NCBI RefSeq assembly: GCF_002081715.1
Contig: NZ_MUKP01000019.1
Span: forward strand, 1-64,000
Direction: 5' to 3'
Origin: Nocardia donostiensis
GTDB taxonomy: Bacteria > Actinomycetota > Actinomycetes > Mycobacteriales > Mycobacteriaceae
DNA length: 64,000 bases
Numbering within the stretch: the stretch's first letter is position 1; every line of letters begins with the position of its first letter. A program made the position numbers and the translations under genes. The notes below the pieces were generated by a model. It saw only the letters and a list, made by a program, of their open reading frames with translations. It was not told where the DNA came from and ran no database searches. Of the stretch, positions 56,434-64,000 are shown one piece after another.

Positions 56434-58842
56434 TCACCGCTGCGGTTTCTCCGGGCCTTCCTTCCCGTTCCTCGCTCCCACCTCAGCGAACGCGGTCGCA
56501 TAGCGGGTGCCGACGACGAGGAGCAGAATGCCGACGGCCAGGAACGCCGCGACGCGGATCAGGCCGTCGAGGGTGGCCAGATCGAACAGGAACAGTTTCG
56601 CCAGCGCAGCGGCCGTGACCAGCAGCCCGGAGCCGAGCGCGACCTTGGCAACGGCGGCTTCCGCGGCAAGGTTGCGCAGACCATGCAGCAGGGCTCCGGT
56701 CGCCCCGGCCATCCACATGATCGTGGCGATACTGTGGCCGATGACGAAACCGTTGTCGGCGCCGCTCGTCGTGCCGATCGCCACAGTGGCGGCGGTCACA
56801 AGGTAGAGCATCACCGCGCTGGCCGCGACCCACAGCAGCGATTCCCCGGTGACACCCGCGGACCAGGCGGGAATTCTGGGCAGCGCCCACCAGCCGACCG
56901 CGACCACGGCCAGCCCTGTTACGGCCGCGATCGCTGTCGTCGTCCCGAGTTCCTGCTCGGCGAGGCGTTGCAGCGCCAGCGTTTCCGGGCTCGCCGTGGC
57001 GAGGAACGCGAGACCGCCGAGGGTCGTGAACGCCGCACCGAGCGCGGCCCCGACCGTGGACCGCAGCTGACCTGCGGCGCCCAGGAAGCCGAGCGCGACC
57101 AGGAACAGGGCGATCGGCAAGGTTGCACCGTCGGTGACGGCCACGCAAGCCTCCAGTAGCGCGAACGCCCCTGTCACTGCCGCCGCAGTAGCCGTATGCC
57201 CGGGGATCCGCACTTTGTTACGGACTCCCGGCAGCGCCGCGCTCACCGCGACAGCCAGCAGCACCACCGCGTATACGGCCGCGATGAGCACAGCTGTGCG
57301 CCGTTCGAACAGCGCGACCACGGTGAGCAGTGGCGCTGCGGCGGCCGCGAAGGTCAGCGTGGCCATGATGTCCGTGGGGCGGTGGCGCACCACGACCACG
57401 GTGCCAACCACCCCGACCACCGCCACCGCGGCCGCCGCGGCAAGCAACAGGTAGAGCTGGTCCCGCGCCGGAGTAGCGACAGCCGCGGCAGCGATGCTCG
57501 ACAAGGTGGCCAGCACCGCGGGCAGCGTGCGGGCAATATGCAGCAATGGCCAGTCGCGGCCGGTCTGCACCGGAACACACGCCAGTTGCAGCACGATCAG
57601 GAAAGCCAGCAGTACCAGATCGGTCGTGATGAACGCCGAGAACACTCCCGCTCCCGCCACCACCAGCACCGCGAACGGCTGAGACCGCCACTGCACCGCG
57701 AGCCCGACCCCGACCGCAGCCACCGCCGCGGCCGCGGCGAGCCCCGGCACCGGATGCAGCCAGTGATAGATCGAGGTCACGGCGACCACATCCAGGTACG
57801 CGCCCGCTACACCGGTAGCGGCCAAAGCGATACCGCCCACCCGTCCCCCTGGCCGCTTGTACACCCGGAACCCCGCTGCGACCAGCCCCGCCGAGAACAC
57901 CGCCCCCGCGGCAACCCTGGGTACCGGCCCGAACAGTCCCGCCTGCGCCGCCAGCACGAGCAGCATCACCACCCCGATCAAAGTGACCGCGACACCGGCG
58001 ACAGCCAGTACCCAGCTGATCACACCGTCACGCTGCCACCATGGAGTACGGGCCGGCGCCTGCTGACGGCTACCGGGCGGCGGGACCGTGCCGGGCCGGG
58101 CAGCATGGCCTCCCGCGGCACCCGTCGGGACTGGATGAGGCGGGAGATAGGGAGGCTGATATCGCGACCTCCAGGCAGGGGAGGCAGGCGGCGCGGAATA
58201 CGGGCGCGACGGCCATGTCGGCATCGGCCCCCAGGGCGGCACCGCTGCGGGACCGCTACCGGCCGTGCCGGCCGGAGGGATGCTGGGTGCCCCGGGAACC
58301 GCGCTCGCATCTCTCGGTTCAGTGCCTCCTGTCGGAGGCCACGACGATGTTCTGCCTGGGAACCGTTCGGCGGAGCCCGTCGCATCACCGCATTCGGCAG
58401 AGCCCGTCGACCCGCTGACACCTGCGGCGCTGTCCTGGTTCGACGGCGTCGGCGCGGCCATTTCCGGGGCAGCAGGAGTGCACGGAGGGGCCGCCGCGTC
58501 TTCCGTCACCGCAGATGAGGCGGACCGGTCGCCGCGCGCGTCTCTCGCGATCCCGGACTGCTCGTCGGCTGCCGGGCACGCAGGGTCCGCGCCGAGGTTC
58601 GAATCCAGAGCTTCACCGGCTCCTGACACCGCGCCCGTCGGCACACCCGCATCGTCCCGGGCAGCAGGTTCGGTCGTGGTGGTCGGCGGGAAAGCCAGAC
58701 GACGGCCGCTCGACGCCAGCACCTGCGTGTGCAGCAATTCCAGGTCGCGTCCGAGCACACCCATCTGTGTTCCCAGCTCGCTGAACTCGCCGGACAGGCG
58801 AGCGACCAGGGCCGGATCGATCGAGGTTGTCATGCTTTTCAT
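56434..58842 (-). CDS. DUF2339 large polytopic membrane protein
   Basis: An 802-residue protein. The N-terminal 30 residues (LVARLSGEFSELGTQMGVLGRDLELLHTQVLAS) form a short coiled coil; residues about 45-260 are Ala/Pro/Ser/Gly-rich and disordered (PAAVPPWGPMPTWPSRPY), followed by WWQRDGVISWVLAVAGVAVTLIGVVMLLVLA and more than 20 hydrophobic segments, the DUF2339 pattern. Function unknown. Start codon uncertain (58842, 58833 or 58881). It lies downstream of a two-component pair on the same strand (gap about 94 bp), which could control it. Confidence 0.82.
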   Translation of the reverse strand: MKSMTTSIDPALVARLSGEFSELGTQMGVLGRDLELLHTQVLASSGRRLAFPPTTTTEPAARDDAGVPTGAVSGAGEALDSNLGADPACPAADEQSGIARDARGDRSASSAVTEDAAAPPCTPAAPEMAAPTPSNQDSAAGVSGSTGSAECGDATGSAERFPGRTSSWPPTGGTEPRDASAVPGAPSIPPAGTAGSGPAAVPPWGPMPTWPSRPYSAPPASPAWRSRYQPPYLPPHPVPTGAAGGHAARPGTVPPPGSRQQAPARTPWWQRDGVISWVLAVAGVAVTLIGVVMLLVLAAQAGLFGPVPRVAAGAVFSAGLVAAGFRVYKRPGGRVGGIALAATGVAGAYLDVVAVTSIYHWLHPVPGLAAAAAVAAVGVGLAVQWRSQPFAVLVVAGAGVFSAFITTDLVLLAFLIVLQLACVPVQTGRDWPLLHIARTLPAVLATLSSIAAAAVATPARDQLYLLLAAAAAVAVVGVVGTVVVVRHRPTDIMATLTFAAAAAPLLTVVALFERRTAVLIAAVYAVVLLAVAVSAALPGVRNKVRIPGHTATAAAVTGAFALLEACVAVTDGATLPIALFLVALGFLGAAGQLRSTVGAALGAAFTTLGGLAFLATASPETLALQRLAEQELGTTTAIAAVTGLAVVAVGWWALPRIPAWSAGVTGESLLWVAASAVMLYLVTAATVAIGTTSGADNGFVIGHSIATIMWMAGATGALLHGLRNLAAEAAVAKVALGSGLLVTAAALAKLFLFDLATLDGLIRVAAFLAVGILLLVVGTRYATAFAEVGARNGKEGPEKPQR

Positions 58843-58935
58843 GCTCGGCCGCACAGCGGCGTCCGGCATGAGTAGAAACACTCGGTGCTGATGCGAGAAC
58901 TACGCGATTTCTGCCGGAACACGTGCAGCAGAGCC

Positions 58936-59607
58936 CTATTCGAGCCCCTGCTCGATGGCGTACCTGGTGAGCTCGACACGATTGGCCAACTGGAGTTTAC
59001 GCAGGGTGGCCTGCACATGGTTTTCGACCGTGCGATGACTCACCCCGAGCCGTACCCCGATCTGCTTGGCGGACAGCCCCTTGGCGACCATCCGCAGTAC
59101 CTCGGTTTCGCGTTCGGTCAGCGCGGGCCGCTGCGGTTCCCCCGGCTCGGCGGCGGCGGTGGCCATCCTGCGGTATTCGCCGAGCACCAGACCGGCCAAA
59201 CCCGGAGTGAACACCGGTTGCCCGGCGGCCGTCGCGCGCACCGCGTCGATCAGTTCCGCCGCGGACGCACTCTTCACCAGGTAACCGGAGGCGCCCGCCT
59301 TGATCGCCTCGAGCACGTCGTCGCGTTCGGCCGAAGCCGACAGCACCAGCACCCGACTGTCCGGCGACACTCGCAGCACGTCGGCGGTGGCCTGCGCGCC
59401 GCCACCATCGGGCAGCGACATATCCATCAGCACTACCGTCGGCCGCACCGCGGCGGCCCGCCGGATCGCCGACCCGACACCGTCGGCGGTCGCGGAAATA
59501 TCGAATCCTGCCTCGGCGAGGTCACGGGACACTCCGTCACGCCACATCGGGTGGTCGTCGACCACCATCACCGAAATCCGCTCGGCTGCGGCAGCATCGG
59601 TCGCCAT
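58936..59607 (-). CDS. NarL/LuxR-type response regulator, MacR-like
   Basis: A 223-residue response regulator. The receiver domain has VMVVDDHPMWRDGV (acidic pocket), phosphorylation site D62 (VVLMDMSLPD) and the conserved Lys of GYLVKSAS. The C-terminal LuxR-type HTH is LTERETEVLRMVAKGLSAKQIGVRLGVSHRTVENHVQATL. The partner kinase lies 72 bp upstream on the same strand. Target genes are unknown; the adjacent DUF2339 gene is one candidate. Confidence 0.92.
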   Translation of the reverse strand: MATDAAAAERISVMVVDDHPMWRDGVSRDLAEAGFDISATADGVGSAIRRAAAVRPTVVLMDMSLPDGGGAQATADVLRVSPDSRVLVLSASAERDDVLEAIKAGASGYLVKSASAAELIDAVRATAAGQPVFTPGLAGLVLGEYRRMATAAAEPGEPQRPALTERETEVLRMVAKGLSAKQIGVRLGVSHRTVENHVQATLRKLQLANRVELTRYAIEQGLE

Positions 59608-59679
59608 GGCTGCTCCTCCCGCAGTCGACGCACCGGATCAGGCCACCCTCATCGTGCCAGATTCGCAGCGGGTGCGTCT

Positions 59680-60846
59680 TCAGGTACGCGGCACCCGGAA
59701 TTCCCACTCGGTACCCTCGCCCGTGATCCCCTCGGTCAGCAGTTCGGCGGTTCCGCCCAGTGCGGCGATACGGCCGGTGATGGAGCGCGCCACACCCATC
59801 CTGCCTTCCGCTTCCGCCTCGGCCAGCCTGCCCGGCGGGATACCGGTGCCGTCGTCGCGCACGCTGACGATCAGCTCCGTACCGGTGTCTTCCAGCAGCA
59901 CATACGCGGTGGCGTCCGGCCCGGCATGTACCTCGACGTTGGTGAGTGCAGCCGCCACCGCCGCGGCGATCTCGTTCGCCGTCCAGCGTCCCGCGCGCAC
60001 CGGCTCGCCCGGTGTCGAAACGACCACTGTCGGGGTGGCGTGTGCGGTCAACAGCGGACGCAGATCTACCTCCCGGCCTCCCGCGTCGCCGCGCCCGCCT
60101 TGTTCGGAGAGCAATACCCGCAACGCCACCTCCTGCTCCCCCGCCCGCTGCGCCAATTCCATGGCAGGCCCGCCGATCGCGCTACCGCGACGTGTGATGT
60201 AGCTGAGGACCTGGAGTACGCCGTCGTGCACCTCACGCGCCAGCCGTTCCCGTTCTTCGGCGGCCGCGGTCATCCGCACGGCCCGCTGTAACTGCGTCTG
60301 CGCCCGGCGCGCGGTATCGGCGGCGAGCCCCAACGCCAACCCCACCGACACCAGCACCGGGGCCGTCGCATCACTCCACACGTCCTCGCCCCACTGTTCC
60401 CGCACGGTGATGATCACCGCCGTGATCAGCAGGCCGGAAGCAACCCCCAGCACCGGGCCGCGCAGGATCGCTGCGGAGATCACCGCGTTCGCCGCCCACA
60501 TGGTGGTCGGCAGGGTCTGGTGTCCGTGATACCAGTCGTAGTCGGCGACCAGCCTGGTCGCGGCGATCAACCCGATCACCACCAGATGATCGCCGACCAC
60601 CACCCACCTGCGTATTCGCGTGGCATCCTGGCCCTCCCACCGCGACAGCAGCAGCGCCGACACCCCCGACCAGATCACCATGAACGCGATGAAAACCCAG
60701 CTCAGCTGCTGGTTCTGGTAGTGCGGCACCGAGGCGATCTGCTGGCCGACCGCATACAGCAGCGTGACCAACCGGAACGCCTGCACCGCCCGCCACAGCG
60801 GGGCGACGGCCGCATCGGCCGGGTTGAGCTCGTTCGGCGGGCTCAT
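59680..60846 (-). CDS. Sensor histidine kinase, MacS family
   Basis: A 388-residue membrane histidine kinase of the HisKA_3 type. The N-terminal sensor (about residues 15-175, DUF5931-like) has five or six hydrophobic helices. The phospho-acceptor is H207 in LAREVHDGVLQVLSYI. The HATPase_c part contains LTNVEVHAGP (N box), VSVRDDGTGIPPG (G1) and MGVARSITGRIAALGG (G2). It pairs with the response regulator immediately downstream. The MacS name comes from a known actinobacterial family; the stimulus is unknown. Confidence 0.9.
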   Translation of the reverse strand: MSPPNELNPADAAVAPLWRAVQAFRLVTLLYAVGQQIASVPHYQNQQLSWVFIAFMVIWSGVSALLLSRWEGQDATRIRRWVVVGDHLVVIGLIAATRLVADYDWYHGHQTLPTTMWAANAVISAAILRGPVLGVASGLLITAVIITVREQWGEDVWSDATAPVLVSVGLALGLAADTARRAQTQLQRAVRMTAAAEERERLAREVHDGVLQVLSYITRRGSAIGGPAMELAQRAGEQEVALRVLLSEQGGRGDAGGREVDLRPLLTAHATPTVVVSTPGEPVRAGRWTANEIAAAVAAALTNVEVHAGPDATAYVLLEDTGTELIVSVRDDGTGIPPGRLAEAEAEGRMGVARSITGRIAALGGTAELLTEGITGEGTEWEFRVPRT

Positions 60847-61015
60847 AGGTTCTCTCCTATTTCACCGTGCCGGGAGCCCGTGCTCGCGGCCCACGGACCC
60901 GATACTCGTCGAGTATGCGGCCTCCCACCAGCCGTACGGTCGTACTTGGCCCTGCTCCCCTGGCCTCGGAATGCGGCTGAGCAGCGCGTCGCTGAGTGCG
61001 TGGTACACCGGAGCA

Positions 61016-61516
61016 GTGAAGCTGCTCATCATCTCCGACACCCACGTGCCGAATCGGGCGCGGGATCTGCCGGAGCGGCTCTGGCGTGAGGTCGACGCGG
61101 CCGATGTGGTCGTGCACGCCGGTGACTGGGTGGAGGTGGGGTTGCTGGATCGGCTCGAGGAACGCAGTGCGCGTCTGATCGGCGTGTACGGCAACAACGA
61201 CGGACCGCTGCTGCGGGCCCGGCTTCCCGAGATCGCCAGGGCCGAACTCGACGGGCTGCGGCTGGCGGTGGTGCACGAGACCGGAGCCGCGAAGGACAGG
61301 GAGCAGCGGTGTGCGCGCGCCTTCCCCGATACCGATGTGCTGGTGTTCGGCCACAGCCATATTCCGTGGGACAGCGTCACCGATACCGGGCTCCGGCTGC
61401 TCAATCCGGGATCGCCCACCGATCGGCGAAGACAGCCGGAACACACCTACCTGACAGCGGAGATCGACGCGGGGCGGCTGAGCCGAGTCGAGTTGCACAC
61501 GCTGAGGCAGAGCTGA
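61016..61516 (+). CDS. YfcE-type metallophosphoesterase
   Basis: A 166-residue calcineurin-like phosphoesterase. The GTG at 61016 gives KLLIISDTHVPNRARDL, the family start, with metal-binding D in SDTH. Further motifs are VVHAGDWVEVGLLD, GVYGNNDGPLLRARLPE, LAVVHETGA, VLVFGHSHIPWD and LNPGSPTDRRRQPEHTYLT, all in the usual YfcE order. It probably hydrolyses a small phosphodiester. The MacS-like gene is divergent, 170 bp away. Confidence 0.9.
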   Translation: MKLLIISDTHVPNRARDLPERLWREVDAADVVVHAGDWVEVGLLDRLEERSARLIGVYGNNDGPLLRARLPEIARAELDGLRLAVVHETGAAKDREQRCARAFPDTDVLVFGHSHIPWDSVTDTGLRLLNPGSPTDRRRQPEHTYLTAEIDAGRLSRVELHTLRQS

Positions 61517-61775
61517 CCGTTTCCCGCGGTACCGCGGCTCACTTTGCTGCTCTACCGCAGGTCAACGACATCATCCTTGCCAGTATGTGAATCCGGTGCT
61601 ATATCAGATCTATGTCAGGTAATGAAGATTATCTGGCCATTCATGCGAAGAAGCGGAGCTGAAAGCGACTGCTGCCCAGCAGCTTGTCGTCGATCTCGCG
61701 CTGCCTCTTCCCGTCCCCCCGTCCGGGCAACCGGATCGGGCCACTGCAACGACTTGCCCCGGAGGTCCTTTCGTC

Positions 61776-62339
61776 ATGACATACCCCGCTGAGACCAATC
61801 ATGTCGTCGACGCCACTTTCCCGGGCAATCCCGGCCCGTACCCTCAGAGCAATCCGCGCCCGTATACTCCGGCCCGGCCGACACCGAACCTGCCTGCCGT
61901 ACCGCAGCGTCCGAGCGAATGGCATCCCGGGATGCTGTGGTGGGATGCGCGCACCGTGCTGGTGACCCGCCGGATCGCACCCGGCCAGTGGGCCACGGTC
62001 CCGCGCCTGGTGGTCCCGATCGACCACGGCAGGCTCGCGTTCCGGGTGTCGTCCCACTCGGACGAAGCGCAGCAGTTGGCGCAGGACAGGCGAATCATCG
62101 TGCAGGCCGGCGACTGGCGGGGCAGGCCAGCCCTGGGATCCCGGCAGCATCAAGGCACCGCCCACTTGGTGCGCGGCGGCCCCCTGCTCAACAAAGTACG
62201 GGAAGGCATTCGCATCAAATACGGGATGCGGGTCGCGCTGGCGCGGATGGCGCACCGTGCTGCGCTCGGGTCGGCCCCGTACGCCGATATCGCCGTAATC
62301 GTCACGATCCACGAGGGTCCGCCGTTCGTCGTGCCGTAG
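61776..62339 (+). CDS. Split-barrel PPOX/deazaflavin-type flavoprotein-like protein
   Basis: A 187-residue protein with GGAGGT 9 bases before the ATG. A Pro-rich N-terminal 45 residues (PGPYPQSNPRPYTPARPTPN) precede a split beta-barrel: RTVLVTRRIAPGQWATVPRLVVPI, GRLAFRVSSHSDEAQQLAQDRRIIVQAGDWRGRPALG, QGTAHLV. These resemble PPOX-class FMN or F420-dependent proteins of mycobacteria, which reduce or oxidise small substrates. Cofactor choice cannot be decided by eye. No operon partner. Confidence 0.72.
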   Translation: MTYPAETNHVVDATFPGNPGPYPQSNPRPYTPARPTPNLPAVPQRPSEWHPGMLWWDARTVLVTRRIAPGQWATVPRLVVPIDHGRLAFRVSSHSDEAQQLAQDRRIIVQAGDWRGRPALGSRQHQGTAHLVRGGPLLNKVREGIRIKYGMRVALARMAHRAALGSAPYADIAVIVTIHEGPPFVVP

Positions 62340-62916
62340 TACCCGTTCGCCCGTCGGGCACAACGGGAACGGAACCGGTCAGAGGCGGCGCCTACTACTT
62401 CCGTGCCGCCTCTGCCTGTGGTTCCTGGTCACCCGGGCCTCGTCAGGATGCCGCTGCCCCGAGATCATGGACATGTTCACCACATGGCGGCGTATGGGTG
62501 GCGGCAAGCTGACGGTCCTCGGTGAGAAACCACGTTGCGCCCTACTACGTCGACTCCATCCGTGCTGCCCGCTGGCTAATCGAAAGGGCGCCAGGCTGCA
62601 TTGTTTCGTCGCAGGATGTCGCAAAGCTACCGGTAGGGCATCGGTGAGCGGAAACGTCCCGGCCACCGCCTGCTGCCACAACGCGTTGGCGTTCCCTTGC
62701 CCCACGTCCATATCGATGTGCCCACCCTTCCGCAAACTGCCCTCAATGTACTGGACGCATGCCTACGCCAATCGGTTCCACCGATCGCAATAGCCTGACA
62801 CCTACCCCACCTGCAAGGGTGAGCCGGTCTTGTACCCGTCTTGTTCGAACTCTGTGTTTACTGGAGGTCGCACCACCTGTCGTGATGCAAATGGCATCGC
62901 AGGTACAGTCCCCTGC
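62340..62916. other. Non-coding stretch before the tRNA-like element
   Basis: No convincing gene on either strand; open frames here are short and mostly Arg/Cys-rich shadows. The sequence is slightly less GC-rich than the surrounding genes. Confidence 0.5.
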
Positions 62917-62991
62917 CGTGGTGTAGCTCAGTTGGTAGAGCCCCGTTCGGCATGTGGGCAGTCGCGGGTTCGATTCCTGCCTCCATGGCCC
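62917..62991 (+). tRNA. Degenerate tRNA-like element, anticodon uncertain
   Basis: The sequence has a tRNA D-arm (GCTCAGTTGGTAGAGC), a T-arm (GCGGG-TTCGATT-CCTGC) and a partial acceptor stem (CGTGGTG with CTCCATG, one T-T mismatch, followed by G and CCC, no CCA). The anticodon arm is shortened: if the loop is TTCGGCA the 3' strand TGTGG has no proper 5' partner, because only CCCG stands between GAGC and the loop, about two bases short. With that loop the anticodon would be CGG. It may be a tRNA pseudogene or an unusual tRNA. Antisense frames here are translation artefacts of the tRNA-like sequence. Confidence 0.45.
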
Positions 62992-63160
62992 TTTCACCTC
63001 GCCGATCTGTACCGCGTGCTCTAAGGGATGGCGGCCACAGCGGCACGTGGACCTGAGCGCCAGCCGGTACGGATACGGCGGCAACGTCTGGCGGGAACAC
63101 GCCATCGGTTCCGCCGGTTGACCCGACTACTTTCGGTAACGACGAACGAATAGAGCAACC

Positions 63161-63696
63161 GTGGCACTGATTCCTGAACCGCATCCTGCACCACCGGCTG
63201 ACGCCGGTCAGGGTGTGTGGGGCTCACAGCCCATCTACAGCCGCGCCGACGATGTGGCTTTCGCTCGGATTGCCGCCGCGGCATCCATTGCCGCGGATGC
63301 TGCCGGCTGGACGAATGCCTCTGCTCACCTGGACCACTACCTCGGTAACAGTGGGAAACTGCTGACAATCAACGCGGACGCGGTGCTGCGGGATGTGCCC
63401 GCAGCCGACAGCGAAGCGAACGGCTTGGCTGCGACGGAGCTCCGGCGGATCACCGCTGAAGCGGCGGCAGGCCAGCTCTATGGCAGCCCGGTGCAATTCC
63501 AGTCGCATTGGCTCGGGTTCTACATCGACAAGAACTCGAGCGAGGACTGGTTCTTCGCAATGGGAGGTCCGTCACGGGCGTGGTGACGGTGCTCGCACCG
63601 GCCGAGGGCGCCGAGCCGAGTCTCACCGCCGAGTACAAGGTGCACGTGCACGATCGCTACAACTGGGACGGTGAGAGGAGTGATCCCAACCGATGA
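63161..63696 (+). pseudogene. Hypothetical protein gene with apparent -1 frameshift
   Basis: From the GTG at 63161 the frame reads 141 residues (ALIPEPHPAPPADAGQGVWG, then IAAAASIAADAAGWTNASAHLDHYLGNSGK) to TGA 63584-63586, right after FYIDKNSSEDWFFAMGG. A -1 shift near 63583 continues in a coding-looking frame (VTVLAPAEGAEPSLTAEYKVHVHDRYNWDG) to 63696, which overlaps the next ATG as ATGA. DRYNWDG is a motif I associate with C-termini of an actinobacterial hypothetical family. So a single-base deletion or sequence error is the simplest reading. No slippery heptamer is visible. Function unknown. Confidence 0.6.
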
Positions 63697-64000
63697 GGTA
63701 TGCGATGTCCGGAATGCGGCGGGTGAAGATGGCTGGTGTCGTAGCCGGTCTCGTGGCCGCGCTGGTCGGTATGGCCGGTTGCGGCAGCGAAAGTCGGGAC
63801 GACAGCCGGCGTTCGGAGACGACCCAGACTGCGAATGACGCCGACATAGTCAGGGAGGCTTCCGCATTTTCCGGAATCGTGATTCCGGAAAATGCCGCCG
63901 TGCTCGACGCCCGGTCGGAGAACGGTCTCGACACGCTATACCGGCTGACTATATCGACGGATCCGCAGGGCCTCGACCTTCTGCTGGCCGAGTCGAAATT
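63693..64000 (+). CDS. Putative lipoprotein, 3'-truncated by the window edge
   Basis: From ATG 63693 the frame is open to the end of the window (102 codons visible). A lipoprotein signal is clear: basic start RYAMSGMRRVK, hydrophobic MAGVVAGLVAALVGMAG, then a lipobox-like MAGC with the Cys followed by GSESRDD. The mature start is polar (SRRSETTQTANDAD) and leads into a predicted alpha/beta domain (REASAFSGIVIPENAAVLDARSEN). Its ATG overlaps the stop of the preceding frame, so they are coupled. The rest of the gene lies outside the window. Confidence 0.75.
   Translation, partial: MRYAMSGMRRVKMAGVVAGLVAALVGMAGCGSESRDDSRRSETTQTANDADIVREASAFSGIVIPENAAVLDARSENGLDTLYRLTISTDPQGLDLLLAESK

Noticed and set aside
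62743-63105. Minus-strand frame containing ESNPRLPTCRTGLYQLSYTTA-like sequence
   Set aside because: Classic artefact from translating a tRNA-like sequence on the opposite strand.
63560-63600. Programmed -1 ribosomal frameshift
   Set aside because: No X-XXY-YYZ slippery heptamer or stable downstream stem is seen; a deletion or sequence error is simpler.

Overview
This is high-GC actinobacterial DNA, most likely from Nocardia or a close mycolic-acid-bearing relative (Mycobacteriales). The case rests on a mycolic-acid cyclopropane-synthase-type methyltransferase, a CYP125-type cholesterol P450 behind a KstR-like operator, a wax-ester-synthase/DGAT-like protein, a cutinase with a Thr/Pro-rich tail, a MacS-type histidine kinase, and a giant NRPS with an Arg-rich N-terminus. 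No insertion sequence, CRISPR array, prophage or rRNA was seen. The genus is inferred, not proven.

Layout. 0-2.8 kb: the 3' part of a membrane-linked molybdopterin oxidoreductase, a LysR regulator and a divergent bile-acid-symporter-like permease. 2.8-9.1 kb: a leftward pyruvate-dehydrogenase-type operon (E3, E1 alpha, E1 beta, E2) behind a PucR-type regulator. 9.1-13.6 kb: DUF4142 secreted protein, crotonase, cyclopropane-synthase-like methyltransferase, hemerythrin and PEBP-like protein. 13.6-17.5 kb: a tightly coupled SRPBCC / zinc alcohol dehydrogenase / DUF1360 operon, then an MFS exporter with a very strong terminator. 17.8-20.8 kb: alpha/beta hydrolase, then cyp125 coupled to a TetR regulator. 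20.9-22.9 kb: LysR with a divergent YeiH exporter. 23-33.8 kb: a mixed set including YceI, thioesterase, a GH3 glucosidase, an EXXR-less conservon-type P450, a phosphotransferase, YaeQ and an O-methyltransferase. 33.9-38 kb: cutinase, a hypothetical protein, a SnoaL-like protein and a Mut7-C protein.

38.1-54.7 kb is the outstanding region. A 4732-residue four-module NRPS (A-T-E / C-A-T / C-A-T / C-A-T-Red) is followed on the same strand by an aldo/keto reductase (50 bp gap) and a WS/DGAT-fold protein with a broken HHxxxDG motif (30 bp gap), then a hairpin. The architecture predicts a tetrapeptide with a D-residue first, released reductively as an aldehyde or alcohol. The two downstream enzymes could finish or esterify it. 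This is the best candidate for an undescribed system here, but the product is inferred.

55.3-64 kb: ribonuclease Z, a large DUF2339 membrane protein, a MacS/MacR-type two-component pair, a metallophosphoesterase, a split-barrel protein, a degenerate tRNA-like element, an apparently frameshifted gene, and the start of a lipoprotein gene that runs off the window.
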